64,000 nucleotides of DNA from Streptomyces coeruleorubidus (GCF_028885415.1 NZ_CP118527.1:2666001-2730000); one strand, 5' to 3'; positions 34,423 through 43,550 are shown, numbered from the stretch's first letter. The notes: a model not told the origin generated them from the sequence alone. A program made the numbers and translations.

Positions 34423-35028
34423 ATGCCGAAGCTGCGCCGTGCCGTGGCCTGGTCCGTCGACTTCGCACTGGTGGTGGCGCTGGCCTCGGCGCTCGCCGTG
34501 CTCACCTTCCACCGGGTCTCCGCGCTCGTCACCGACGTGCCCGAGCTCGCCACCCGCAGCGGCCTCGAACTGCTGACCTCACGCGGCGACGTGCTCGGCG
34601 CCTCCCAGGACCTGGGGCTGAGGCTGTGGGACAAGTCGGTGCTGTACGTCGAGCAGGCCTTCGCGCTGCTGGTCCTGACGGTGTTCCTCTACCAGTGGGC
34701 GTGTCTGGCGCTGGCCGGGCGGACGGTCGGCAAGGGCCTGGCCGGGCTGAGGGTCACACCACGGCTGCCGCGCCGGGCGGCGCTGCGGGCCGCCGTCACC
34801 ACCACCGCGGACGTCGCCGTCTACGCGGTGGCCTGTGTGCTGCTGGTCGAGGGGCAGGTCGTGCTGTCGGTGCTGGTGTGGGTGGTCGCGGTGGTGCTGT
34901 TCCTGCTGAACGCGCTGCCGGTCCTCTCCCCCGCCCGCCGGTCTCTCGCCGACCGGGTGGCGGGCACGGAGGTCACCGGGATCGGGCTCAGCACTCCTGT
35001 CGCCACGCCCCTAGTTCGTGCTTCTTGA
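34423..35028 (+). CDS. RDD-family membrane protein
   Basis: A 201-residue protein with the RDD pattern: RRAVAWSVDFALVVALASALAVL at the N-terminus, then GRTVGKGLAGLRVT after the second helix, and a last RRSLADRVAGTEV segment, with four helices. The exact role of RDD proteins is unclear. ATG 34423 has GGGGG six bases upstream; ATG 34417 is also in frame. The 3' end overlaps the convergent GH114 gene by 41 bp. Confidence 0.85.
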   Translation: MPKLRRAVAWSVDFALVVALASALAVLTFHRVSALVTDVPELATRSGLELLTSRGDVLGASQDLGLRLWDKSVLYVEQAFALLVLTVFLYQWACLALAGRTVGKGLAGLRVTPRLPRRAALRAAVTTTADVAVYAVACVLLVEGQVVLSVLVWVVAVVLFLLNALPVLSPARRSLADRVAGTEVTGIGLSTPVATPLVRAS

Positions 35029-35764
35029 GCAGTGAACTCAAGCGCAGGCGGCGGGACTCGGCGCAGAAGCGGCCGGTGGGCACCTCGTACTCGACGTGGA
35101 AGACGGCCTTGCCCGCCTCGACGAACGGCTTGAGGGCGCCGCACTCGCCGTACTGGGCGCACTGTTCGTTGACCGCGAAGTCGAAGTCCCCGACCAGCTC
35201 CGGGATCTGGTCCAGGTCGTTCTTCAGGCCGACGGCCAGGCCTCGGTCGTGGGCCAGGCGGGCGATGAGGCGGTTGTAGCGGAGCTGGTCGGCGGCGGTC
35301 AGCGGGAAGCCCGTGTCGTTGCGGTAGCCGTCCATGTTGTCGGGCTCCACCGCGTCGAAGCCCTTGTCGCGGCACATGTCCATGCGGGCCGCCATGAGCG
35401 GCTCCAGGACGTCCGTGCGGCGGATGTCGAGCCAGCGTTCGCCCTCCCAGCCGTTGCCCCGGCCGAGGACCGGCTTCGGGAACTTCTTCGCGTCCGGGCG
35501 GAACTCCTCCCAGGCGCCCGTGGACAGATAGCAGATGACCTTGCGGTCCTCGCGGTGCAGCCGCGCGACGGTGGCCTCGGAGTGGTCGAAGCCGTCGATG
35601 TCGTAGACCGACACGTCGACGGAGGTGTCCAGGCGCCCGCTGAGCTGCCACTGCCAGGCCGTGCCGGGGCGGGGCTGCCAGCGGGGGCCGGGCTTGTCGT
35701 CGGGGCCCTGGGTGCAGCCCGCGAGCAGCAGGATCAGCAGGGCGACGAGCAGCGGGCGTCTCAC
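34988..35764 (-). CDS. GH114 endo-alpha-1,4-galactosaminidase-like lipoprotein (Ega3-like)
   Basis: Predicted glycoside hydrolase that cuts alpha-1,4-linked galactosamine polymers at the cell surface. The 258 residues begin with a lipoprotein signal (LLLAGC, lipid-modified C17) and then a GH114 TIM barrel: YDIDGFDHSE, VICYLSTGAWEEFRPD, GFDAVEPDNMDGY (candidate acid residues D137, E140 and D142), LAVGLKNDLDQIPEL and DFAVNEQCAQYGEC (candidate catalytic E200). The GTG at 35764 overlaps the upstream stop as GTGA. Last gene of a five-gene minus-strand block. Substrate is inferred from family and neighbours. Confidence 0.88.
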   Translation of the reverse strand: MRRPLLVALLILLLAGCTQGPDDKPGPRWQPRPGTAWQWQLSGRLDTSVDVSVYDIDGFDHSEATVARLHREDRKVICYLSTGAWEEFRPDAKKFPKPVLGRGNGWEGERWLDIRRTDVLEPLMAARMDMCRDKGFDAVEPDNMDGYRNDTGFPLTAADQLRYNRLIARLAHDRGLAVGLKNDLDQIPELVGDFDFAVNEQCAQYGECGALKPFVEAGKAVFHVEYEVPTGRFCAESRRLRLSSLLKKHELGAWRQEC

Positions 35765-36420
35765 GGGGCGTTCTCCGGGTTGTGCAGGGTGTACGGCAGT
35801 GTGCCCCAAGGATGATCTCCGGTTCCGGGCACCGCGCAGTGCACCGCCGCGCCCCGCTCCCGCACCAGGCCCTCGGGGTCTGCGCCGGGCGGCACGTCGT
35901 ACACCAGGTGACACAGCCGCACCCCGCTGTCGCCGGGCCAGGGTCGGTGAGGCAGGGCGCGGTAGGACGCCCAGGTGCCCTCGAAGGTGACGAGGACGTC
36001 GGCGATGCGGGCGTAGCAGGGGTGCGGTGCCGTGCCGTGGTTGAGGACGAGGGTGCCGCAGCCGACGCCCCAGGCGGCCACCGCCAGCCGCTGGTAGTGC
36101 TCGAACTGCTCGGGCCCGGAGGAGACCTGGTCGAGGAAGGCGCCGTCGGTGCCGTACCAGTCGCGGTGCCGGGTGAGGTCGCGGACGACGTCGGTGGCGG
36201 CGCGGCGGCCGTAGTCGGTGTCGGCGTATCCGAGGACCCGGACGCCCGCCGCCCTCAGCCGGCCGGCGACCTCGGCGAAGGCCACGTCGGGGCGGTCGCC
36301 GGGGCCGCTGGCCGGGTTGAGGACGACCCCGTAGAGGCGGGGCGCGGCCGCCACGATCGCGTCCCATTCGGCGGGGCGGGCGGACGGGTGCTCGTAGTAC
36401 GGGACCAGGAGAGTGCTCAT
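35761..36420 (-). CDS. Spherulin-4-like glycoside hydrolase (GH135 type, Sph3-like)
   Basis: A 219-residue protein that is one spherulin-4 domain: LLVPYYEHP, YGVVLNPASGPG, VRVLGYADTDYGRR, YGTDGAFLDQVSSG (candidate D92 and D97), VLNHGTAPHPCYARIADVLVTFEGTW (candidate E147) and LCHLVYDVPP. The family founder, fungal Sph3, cuts galactosaminogalactan and is needed to make it. There is no signal peptide or membrane helix at the start MSTLLVPYYEHP, so it would remain in the cytosol, unlike Sph3. It overlaps both neighbours by 4 bp. Confidence 0.87.
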   Translation of the reverse strand: MSTLLVPYYEHPSARPAEWDAIVAAAPRLYGVVLNPASGPGDRPDVAFAEVAGRLRAAGVRVLGYADTDYGRRAATDVVRDLTRHRDWYGTDGAFLDQVSSGPEQFEHYQRLAVAAWGVGCGTLVLNHGTAPHPCYARIADVLVTFEGTWASYRALPHRPWPGDSGVRLCHLVYDVPPGADPEGLVRERGAAVHCAVPGTGDHPWGTLPYTLHNPENAP

Positions 36421-37931
36421 CGGTGAGCGGTTGCCCTCCCCAGCAGCGCGCACACCAGGGCGGCCTGGACGACGGCCGCCGCGCCGTACACGGCCAGGCC
36501 CGCCGTGTGCGGGTCGCCGGTGCGGGTGGCGATGAGCAGGGTCTGGACGAGTGCCGCGGCGCAGCACACCGCCGTCGCGCCGGTCACCGCGCCGAACGAC
36601 TGGAGCAGCAGGCCCGTCCACAGGACCACGCCCAGCAGGAGCAGCCCGGCCAGCCGGACGCCGCCCGGGACCGGGGAGTCCGGCCACAGGGCGGAGGCGG
36701 CGAGGCTCAGCGCGAGCAGCGCGGCGAGATAGGCGGCCAGGCACTGGACGACCGTCAGGGCCGTGGTCCGCCAGAAGTCCCGGGCGGTGCTGCTGGAGCG
36801 CAGTCCGGCGAGGCTGTCGCTGCGGAAGCGGTACAGCAGCCACTCGGCGGGGCCCATGCTGAGGGTGAGCGCCACGGCGGCGGGCGCGGCGACCGCGCTG
36901 TGGTCCTCGCCGGCGAGGACGTCGCCGAGTGCCGCGTACAGCACGAGGACGCCGGTGCCGAGCCCGAACAGGGCGTACGGCAGGGAGCCCGTGAGCCGGG
37001 GTCCGGCCGGGCGCCGGTGCGCGGGGGCGGTGCCGAACCCGCCGAAGGGCAGCAGGGCGACGAGGCCGGCGGTCCAGCCGCCCTCGCCCGGTTCCTTCAG
37101 GGCGGGTGCCACTTCGCGGACGGCGAGGGCAGCGACCGCCGCCAGGGAGCCCAGCAGCAGGGTCAGGCTCGCGGCCTCGGGCAGCGGGTCGACCAGGGAC
37201 AGGACCGCGCCCATCGCCATCGGCGCGAGCGCGGCCAGCAGGAACCGCTCGCGGCCCATCACCAGCAGCACGGTCGCCGCCGCCAGATAGCAGGACTGCC
37301 CGGCGGCGAAGGCCACCACGGCCGGGACGGCGCCGCCCGCGAACGCCAGGGCGACCAGCGAGCCGAGCAGCGCACCGGCCGGGGCGCCGAGCAGCAGGGC
37401 ACGCCGGGCGGCCGTCCGGTCGCCCAGCCCCAGCCAGGCGTACGCCCGGTGGGCGAGCCCCTGATTCCACGTCCAGCCGCACAGGGCGCCGGCCAGGAGC
37501 GGTACCGTGCCCGCGGGGAGGCCGAAGTCGTGGGGGCCCGTGAACAGGGGCGCGCCGAGGACGTAGGCGAGGCCGGGCAGGGCGAAGACGACACCGCGCA
37601 GCAGACAGCCCAGCAGGCCGATCCGCCAGGGGTCGTGGAGGGGGCCGTCGGGCTCGGGGTAGCGGCGCTCGACCCGTTCGTAGAGGGTCTCGGCGAGCGC
37701 GAAGGAGTTCTTCACGCCGTACCGTTCGCGTATCTGGTCGTCGGAGAGGCCGTCGGACTCCAGGAGCGCGGCAATCTCGTCCGGGTGGACGGCCGCGGCT
37801 ATGAAGTCCTCCAGGCGGACGGCGAGTTCGTCGACCGGGTCGGGCCGGGCCCAGCTGGGGGTGCGCTGCCGGGGGATGGCGGGGAGGGTGTCCGGGCGGG
37901 AGCCCGGGGGCAGCCAGACGCTTCCGCTCAC
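36417..37931 (-). CDS. Polytopic membrane protein of the exopolysaccharide block
   Basis: A 504-residue protein. About 100 residues of soluble N-terminus (including LEDFIAAAVHPDEIAALLESDGLSDDQIRERYGVKNSFALAETLYERVERR) precede about 12 membrane helices rich in Ala, Leu and Gly. No family is recognised with certainty. Its place between a PelF-type glycosyltransferase and two glycosidases, with 4-bp overlaps on both sides, suggests it makes the export channel or completes the synthase, as PelG or the membrane part of fungal Gtb3 would. GTG 37931 (VSGSVWLPPGSRPD) is inside the end of the glycosyltransferase gene. Confidence 0.8.
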   Translation of the reverse strand: MSGSVWLPPGSRPDTLPAIPRQRTPSWARPDPVDELAVRLEDFIAAAVHPDEIAALLESDGLSDDQIRERYGVKNSFALAETLYERVERRYPEPDGPLHDPWRIGLLGCLLRGVVFALPGLAYVLGAPLFTGPHDFGLPAGTVPLLAGALCGWTWNQGLAHRAYAWLGLGDRTAARRALLLGAPAGALLGSLVALAFAGGAVPAVVAFAAGQSCYLAAATVLLVMGRERFLLAALAPMAMGAVLSLVDPLPEAASLTLLLGSLAAVAALAVREVAPALKEPGEGGWTAGLVALLPFGGFGTAPAHRRPAGPRLTGSLPYALFGLGTGVLVLYAALGDVLAGEDHSAVAAPAAVALTLSMGPAEWLLYRFRSDSLAGLRSSSTARDFWRTTALTVVQCLAAYLAALLALSLAASALWPDSPVPGGVRLAGLLLLGVVLWTGLLLQSFGAVTGATAVCCAAALVQTLLIATRTGDPHTAGLAVYGAAAVVQAALVCALLGRATAHR

Positions 37932-39473
37932 CAGCCGGCTCCTCCCCCAGACTCCGTCCGGGGGGACCCCCATACCGCGGTGGACGCGTACCAGGGGTCG
38001 CGCAGTTCCAGGGTCCAGTCGGCGACGGTCTCCAGCGTCGGTTCGTACACCTCGTCCTCGCCCGCGAGTTCCTTGTAGATGGTGCGGAAGGCGTCCACCG
38101 AGCGGCGCAGCGTGAACCGGTCGATGACGCGCTGGCGCGACAACTGCCCCAGTTCGAGGCGCCGTTGGTCGTCCTTGAGCAGGGTCAGCGCGGCGGCGGC
38201 CATCTTCTCCGGCTCGCGCGGGGGCACCACCAGGCCCGTGTCGCCGACGGCCTCGCGCACTCCCCCGACGTCCGTCGACACCGTCGTACGGCCGCACGAC
38301 ATGGCCTCGATGATGGAGAACGGGAAGCCCTCGGAGATCGACGACAGCATGACGAGGTGCCCGGCCGCGTACGCGCGCCAGACCTCGGTGATGCGGCCCT
38401 CGAAGGTCAGGCCGTCGGTGACACCCAGTTCGGCGGCGAGCTTCTCCAGCCGGGTGCGGTAGGCCTCGCCGCCGGGCGGGACCGGGCCGAAGAGCCTCAG
38501 CCGGGTCGCCGGTATCTCGGCGCGCACCATCGCGTAGGCGCGGATCAGGGTCTCCAGGTCCTTGATGGGGTCGATCCGGCCGCACCAGGACAGGGTGGGG
38601 TCCTCGGGCTCGGGGCCGGCGTGCGGGAAGGCGGTCGGGTCGACGCCGTTGTAGACCGTGCGGATCTTGCCGGCGTCGGCGCCGCCGCGCTCCTCCCAGC
38701 GGCGGTTGTACTGGTTGCACGGCGTGATCAGGTCGGCGGCCCGGTAGCCGTAGGAGTTCAGCTCCCGGTAGAAGCCCAGCATGAAGGCCTTCACGGGCCA
38801 GCGCTGGGCGTCGCGGCGGTAGCCGAGGTAGCGCTCGCGCAGGTAGATGCCGTGCTCGGTGAGCATGAACGGCACGCCGTCCAGGTGGCGGGCGGCGAGC
38901 GCGGGCAGGGTGGCGAGGCCGCTGCTGACGGCGTGCGCGACGGAGTCCTCGGGGATACGGACGCCGAGCGGGCGCAGGGCGTGTTCCAGCAGGTCGGTCG
39001 CGGTCAGCGCGTCGTGCACGGTGGGGCGGGCGGCGGCCGTCGGCAGATGCGGCATCGTCCAGATCCACATCAGCGAGCGCAGCGCCGACTCGGTGCGCAG
39101 GGCCGTCGACAGACGCCCGTCCCGGGCGAGTTCGGCGAGCTCGTTCAGGGAATCGCCGAAGTCGGCGTGCGAGCCGGGGTCGAGGAAGGAGAGCAGGAAA
39201 CGCTCGTAGGTCTCGGTGAAGCGGCGGCGGGCCCTGCCGTACGGGGGCCTTCGGCGGCCGGGGCGCGGGCCCCAGGTCGGTACGGAGGTGTGGTGGCAGA
39301 CGTTGGGCGGCAGCTCCCAGGTGACGGGTTCGCGGCCACTGCCGGTGAGCGATGTGGAAATCGACCTCGGGCATGCCCTTGACGAGCTGGTCGCACCAGG
39401 TGCTGACGCCGCCGTGGACGTGCGGGTAGGTGCCTTCCGTGAGCATGGTGACATGACGGCCTGTTCGCCTCAT
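37928..39473 (-). pseudogene. PelF-type GT4 glycosyltransferase, frame broken near the start
   Basis: Would polymerise the exopolysaccharide from UDP-sugar in the cytosol. The frame from ATG 39473 (MRRTGRHVTMLTEGTYPHVHGGVSTWCDQLVKGMPEVDFHI) is typical PelF, but the continuation LTGSGREPVTWELPPNV is in another frame from about 39349. From there about 470 intact residues follow, with FMLTEHGIYLRERYLGY, VYNGVDPTAFP, CGRIDPIKDLETLIRAYAM and the GT4 motif EGFPFSIIEAMSCGRTTVSTDVGGVREAVGD. Loss of two bases (GC) in an ATC-GCG-CTC stretch would explain it. It may be a true mutation or a sequence error. GGGGGGAAAC precedes the ATG. Confidence 0.88.
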
Positions 39474-39553
39474 GCGGTGTTTCCCCCCTGTGGTGCGGAT
39501 CTTGTGCGGGGAACTGCTGCCCGGATGCCGAGTTGCGGGCTTCGTGTGGGCTG

Positions 39554-39576
39554 GTCGCGCAGTTCCCCGCGTCCCT
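39554..39576 (+). repeat. Intergenic repeat, form A (variant)
   Basis: An A core with one change (CCCCGCGTCCCT) in the 110-bp gap between the deacetylase and glycosyltransferase genes. Here it sits inside a same-strand gene pair. Confidence 0.8.
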
Positions 39577-39583
39577 AAAGGCT

Positions 39584-41617
39584 CTAGGGCAACTTCAGTG
39601 TCAGAGCCGACTGGAGTGCTGCCGGGGTCGTCCAGGCCGAGCGGGATCCCGCGTACGGGGTGCCGAAGGCGGACGTGCCCAGCAGGAGTTGCTTCTGTGT
39701 GCCGTCCGGTGCCGTCACCGGGACCTGGATGCCGGACGGTGCCGTGACCGTGACCGTGTTGCCGATGCGGTACGCCGTGACACGGCCGTTGGCCAGGGCC
39801 GTCCGCCAGGCGGCGCGGCGCTGCACCTCGGTGCCGATGGCGCTGTGCCGGGGGTTCTCCAGCGGGGTGTTGTCGGCGAACAGCGCCCGGTAGTCGTCGA
39901 GCACCTTCTCCATGACCGGGTAGAGCAGCCGGTCCTCGGCCAGGTTGGACTGGTGCGCGTAGTGCGGCCGGGGGTCGCCGGCGAGGACGTGTCCGAGGGC
40001 GGTGCGCGCCTCCTGCGGGACGATGTGCTCGGCGTAGCCGGTGGTGGGGTCGAGCGGCTCGTCCAGGCACGTGGAGGTGGGGTTGTCCTCGCAGACGCCG
40101 CTGCCGCCGTCGGCCCGCGAGGTGTAGACCCAGTTGTACTCGTCGGCCATCTCGGCCGCCGTGCCCACGTTGTAGTACACGTTCATCGGGTGGCGCGGCA
40201 CGGTCAGCGCGTTGCCGATCGCGCGCTGCTCGGGCTCGCGGGAGTTGTCCGAGGCGATCCACCTGACGCCGGTGTCGGCCAGGGCGCCGGCCAGGTCGGG
40301 GTTGTCGTCGGGCTGCTGGGGCAGCGTCTTCAGGCCCGAGTGCTCACCGGTGACCAGCTCGGCGCGGTCGACGGAAAGGCCCTGGTTCACGGCCCAGTCG
40401 TGGTTGTCGCGGATCTGCGCGGCGATCTCGGCGCGGCTCATGTACGTGGTCGAGCCGTCGGCGTTCTTCGCGCAGCTCCACGGCACGGTCGAGGTGTCCT
40501 GTACGCAGCCGAGGAAGGGGTGCGTGTAGGTGTGGTTGACCCAGCGGTACTGCGCCTTGTCGGCGAGCAGCCGGTCGGTCAGGGCGTCGGTGCCGCCGTG
40601 CTGGGTCTTCCACTCCTCGCCGGAGCCGGCGTTGTAGACCATGTCCATGGTGAAGCCGTGCTTGCGCTGCCACTGGGCGGCGTGGGCGGCGTCGTCCGCG
40701 GTCATGCGGATCGGCGTGGTGCCCTCGCCGTCGCCGCCCGCGCAGTCGAAGTCGCCCGGGGTGCAGTTGCGCTCGGTGTCCCAGCGGCTGTCCGGGGCGA
40801 ACACGTCGTCGATGTGCACGGCGAAGGAGTTGCGGGCCTGGCCCAGGTGCACGCCCTGGGTGAGCCACTCGACGATGCCCCGGGCCAGCAGCCGGAACTG
40901 CTGCTGGCTGCTGTTGTAGGCGAAGGTCACCACGAGTTCCCGGCGGCCGTCGTGGGCGTACTCGCCGACGAGGCTGCCGCGGCCGGTGCCGCCGGGCACG
41001 GGGATGTCGACGTAGCTGGTGAAGCCGGCGCGGGGCCGGGCCACGTAGCCGTAACTCTCCTGTACGGACGCCGAGTTGTCCTCGAACCGGAACGCCCCGT
41101 CGAGGTAGCCGAACCAGCCCGCCTTCCCGGCCGCCGTGACGGACGCCTCGCGCCCGTCGAGAGTGCCCGCCCAGCCACCCTCGCTGGTGTAGTCGAGGCC
41201 GACCTCCGGGTGCGCCCAGGTGTAGGCGTCGACCTGCGGGACGCCGTACGTCCGCTCGTACGTCTCCAGGGCGGTCTGCTCGGCGGAGCCCGCGCCGAAG
41301 GGGGACTCGTTCGGCAGCACGACGCCCTGGTACTTGGCGCGCGGGCTGCCGTTCACCGTGTCGCTCAGGAACGACTCGGTGATCTTCGGGCGGCCGGCGT
41401 CGTTCAGGTCGATGGTCGTGTACGGGACGCCCGTGCTCCTCAGCTGGGCGGTGACGGCCCGGACGGAGCTGTCGCCGTTGTCCACCACCAGCACCTTCAG
41501 ATCGATCCGTGGCTCCTCCGCGGCCGCCGCCCCCGGCGCCACCGCCCCCGCCGTGATCAGGCCCGCCGCCGTCACCGCGGCGGCCGTGCTTCTCCATCTG
41601 CGCGCACGCTGCGCCAT
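39584..41617 (-). CDS. Agd3-like exported polysaccharide deacetylase (CE18 type)
   Basis: Predicted to remove acetyl groups from N-acetylgalactosamine residues of an exopolysaccharide outside the cell. The 677-residue product has a Sec signal (cut near AAAA-EEPR), an N-terminal region (about 40-250) like that of fungal Agd3, then a NodB-type deacetylase core. Metal and catalytic motifs are H268-I-D-D271 (FAVHIDDVFAPD), N361-H-T-Y-T-H366 and TGEHSGL (423-429), followed by a C-terminal beta domain. The ATG at 41617 follows GGGGGAGGAACC. First gene of the block, divergent from pepA. Family assignment rests on motif order, not a search. Confidence 0.87.
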   Translation of the reverse strand: MAQRARRWRSTAAAVTAAGLITAGAVAPGAAAAEEPRIDLKVLVVDNGDSSVRAVTAQLRSTGVPYTTIDLNDAGRPKITESFLSDTVNGSPRAKYQGVVLPNESPFGAGSAEQTALETYERTYGVPQVDAYTWAHPEVGLDYTSEGGWAGTLDGREASVTAAGKAGWFGYLDGAFRFEDNSASVQESYGYVARPRAGFTSYVDIPVPGGTGRGSLVGEYAHDGRRELVVTFAYNSSQQQFRLLARGIVEWLTQGVHLGQARNSFAVHIDDVFAPDSRWDTERNCTPGDFDCAGGDGEGTTPIRMTADDAAHAAQWQRKHGFTMDMVYNAGSGEEWKTQHGGTDALTDRLLADKAQYRWVNHTYTHPFLGCVQDTSTVPWSCAKNADGSTTYMSRAEIAAQIRDNHDWAVNQGLSVDRAELVTGEHSGLKTLPQQPDDNPDLAGALADTGVRWIASDNSREPEQRAIGNALTVPRHPMNVYYNVGTAAEMADEYNWVYTSRADGGSGVCEDNPTSTCLDEPLDPTTGYAEHIVPQEARTALGHVLAGDPRPHYAHQSNLAEDRLLYPVMEKVLDDYRALFADNTPLENPRHSAIGTEVQRRAAWRTALANGRVTAYRIGNTVTVTAPSGIQVPVTAPDGTQKQLLLGTSAFGTPYAGSRSAWTTPAALQSALTLKLP

Positions 41618-41963
41618 GGTTCCTCCCCCAGAAGACCCCCGGGATCCCCTTGCGGTCGAACTGAGGAGGACCCGTGGAAATCATGCAAAGCGGCGAGCAG
41701 GGCGCTCACCGGATCTCGACGAGTGTGACTGAGTTCACCGACATAGAGGATCAAGAAATGGCCACTACGCCACCGACAGGTGAACGCCCGCAGGAATGAG
41801 CGAACACGACCACGCGCGTAGTCTCGTCGTCGAGTGTTCGCCGCACCGGGGAAGGCCCCGTGATATCCGAGCCCTGAGGTCGCAATAGGGTCGGCTGTCG
41901 GGCCCGGTCGACCCACACCGTTCGACCACAGAAACTTCACATCGGAAGCGAGATTTCACCACC
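41618..41963. promoter_or_regulatory. 346-bp divergent promoter region (deacetylase / pepA)
   Basis: Holds no gene. It is less GC-rich than its flanks near 41740-41760 and 41930-41960. Both divergent transcripts should start here. I see no convincing consensus promoter or strong dyad. Confidence 0.4.
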
Positions 41964-43490
41964 GTGACTGCTCTCACTCTCAGCACCGCCGCGGCGCCCG
42001 GTCTGCGGGCCGACGCCATCGTGATCGGTGTCGCCAAGGGTGCCAAGGGGCCGGTCGTCGCACCGGGCGCCGAGGCCGTGGACAAGGCGTACGACGGCAG
42101 GCTCGCCGGCGTTCTGGAGACCCTCGGCGCCTCCGGTGCCGAGGGCGAGGTGACGAAGCTGCCGGCGCCGTCCGGCTTCAAGGCGCCGCTCGTGCTGGCC
42201 GTGGGCCTGGGCGCGGTGCCCGAGAAGGACGCCGACTACGACACCGATGCCCTGCGCAAGGCCGCCGGTGCCGCCGCCCGCGCCCTGGCCGGGTCCAAGA
42301 AGGCCGCCTTCGCCCTCCCCCTGGCGGACGCCGCCGACGCCGGCGCGATCGGGGAGGGCGCGCTGCTCGGCGCGTACTCCTTCGACGCCTACAAGGACAG
42401 CGGCAAGGACCCCAAGGCGAAGAACGGCAAGGCCCCCCTCGCCGAGGTCGCCCTGCTCGGCGGCAAGCCCCGCGACAAGGCGTACAAGGCCGCCGTCGAG
42501 CGTGCCGTCGCCGTGTCCGAGGAGCTCAACCGCGCCCGCGACCTGGTCAACACCCCGCCGAACGACCTGAACCCCGAGTCGTTCGCCGCGATCGCCCAGG
42601 CCGCGGCCAAGGAGCACGGCATCAAGGTGCAGGTGCTCGACGAGAAGGCCCTGGCCAAGGGCGGCTACGGCGGCATCCTCGGCGTCGGGGCCGGCTCGGC
42701 GGCAGGACCGCGCCTGGTGAAGCTGTCGTACACCTCCTCCAAGGCGAACAAGCACCTCGCCTTCGTCGGCAAGGGCATCACGTACGACTCGGGCGGCATC
42801 TCGCTGAAGCCGGCCGGTCACAACGAGACGATGAAGTGCGACATGAGCGGTGCGGCCGCGGTGTTCGCCGCGGTCGTCGCCGCCGCGCGCCTCGGCCTGG
42901 AGGTCAACGTCACCGGCTGGCTGGCGCTGGCCGAGAACATGCCCTCCGGCTCCGCGACCCGTCCGGGTGACGTGCTGCGGATGTACAGCGGCAAGACCGT
43001 GGAGGTGCTCAACACGGACGCGGAGGGCCGGCTGGTGCTGGCCGACGCGCTGTGGGCGGCGTCGCAGGAGAAGCCGGACGCCATCGTGGACGTCGCGACG
43101 CTGACCGGGGCGATGGTGCTGGCGCTGGGGAACCGGACGTTCGGGATCATGGGCAACGACGACGCCTTCCGTACGGCGCTGCACGAGGCGGCGGAGGAGG
43201 TCGGGGAGCCGGCGTGGCCGATGCCGATGCCGGAGCACCTGCGCAAGGGGATGGACTCGCCCACGGCCGACATCGCGAACATGGGCGAGCGGATGGGCGG
43301 CGGGCTGGTCGCCGGGCTGTTCCTGCGCGAGTTCGTGGGCGAGGGGATCACCTGGGCGCACCTCGACATCGCCGGGCCGGCCTTCAACGAGGGCGGGCCC
43401 TTCGGGTACACGCCGAAGGGCGGGACGGGCAGTGGTGTGCGCACGCTGGTCCGGCTCGCCGAGCTGACGGCTGCGGGGGATCTGGGCTGA
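41964..43490 (+). CDS. pepA: Leucyl aminopeptidase (M17)
   Basis: Zinc/manganese-dependent cytosolic aminopeptidase that finishes peptide breakdown. The 508 residues show the M17 signatures: ARDLVNTPPNDLNPE, FVGKGITYDSGGISLKPAG, MKCDMSGAAAV, and the metal-ligand motif VEVLNTDAEGRLVLADALW, then GAMVLALGNRTFGIMGN and MADIANMGER-like SPTADIANMGERMGGG. GTG 41964 is the start. A form-A repeat follows the gene. It starts the core block pepA-lpd-sucB-gntR-aceE. Confidence 0.96.
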   Translation: MTALTLSTAAAPGLRADAIVIGVAKGAKGPVVAPGAEAVDKAYDGRLAGVLETLGASGAEGEVTKLPAPSGFKAPLVLAVGLGAVPEKDADYDTDALRKAAGAAARALAGSKKAAFALPLADAADAGAIGEGALLGAYSFDAYKDSGKDPKAKNGKAPLAEVALLGGKPRDKAYKAAVERAVAVSEELNRARDLVNTPPNDLNPESFAAIAQAAAKEHGIKVQVLDEKALAKGGYGGILGVGAGSAAGPRLVKLSYTSSKANKHLAFVGKGITYDSGGISLKPAGHNETMKCDMSGAAAVFAAVVAAARLGLEVNVTGWLALAENMPSGSATRPGDVLRMYSGKTVEVLNTDAEGRLVLADALWAASQEKPDAIVDVATLTGAMVLALGNRTFGIMGNDDAFRTALHEAAEEVGEPAWPMPMPEHLRKGMDSPTADIANMGERMGGGLVAGLFLREFVGEGITWAHLDIAGPAFNEGGPFGYTPKGGTGSGVRTLVRLAELTAAGDLG

Positions 43491-43550
43491 CGGTCGCCCG
43501 GTAGCCCGACTCTCGCCGGTTGTGCGGGGAGTGCGGGGGCGTGGGGGCTG

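Noticed and set aside
34988..41617. Exopolysaccharide block as part of a mobile element
   Set aside because: I looked for integrase or transposase genes, tRNA attachment sites and flanking direct repeats and saw none; GC and codon use match the surroundings.
39533..41728. 731-aa plus-strand frame opposite the deacetylase gene
   Set aside because: Val/Gly/Arg-rich shadow with no recognisable family; the opposite strand has a signal peptide and catalytic motifs.
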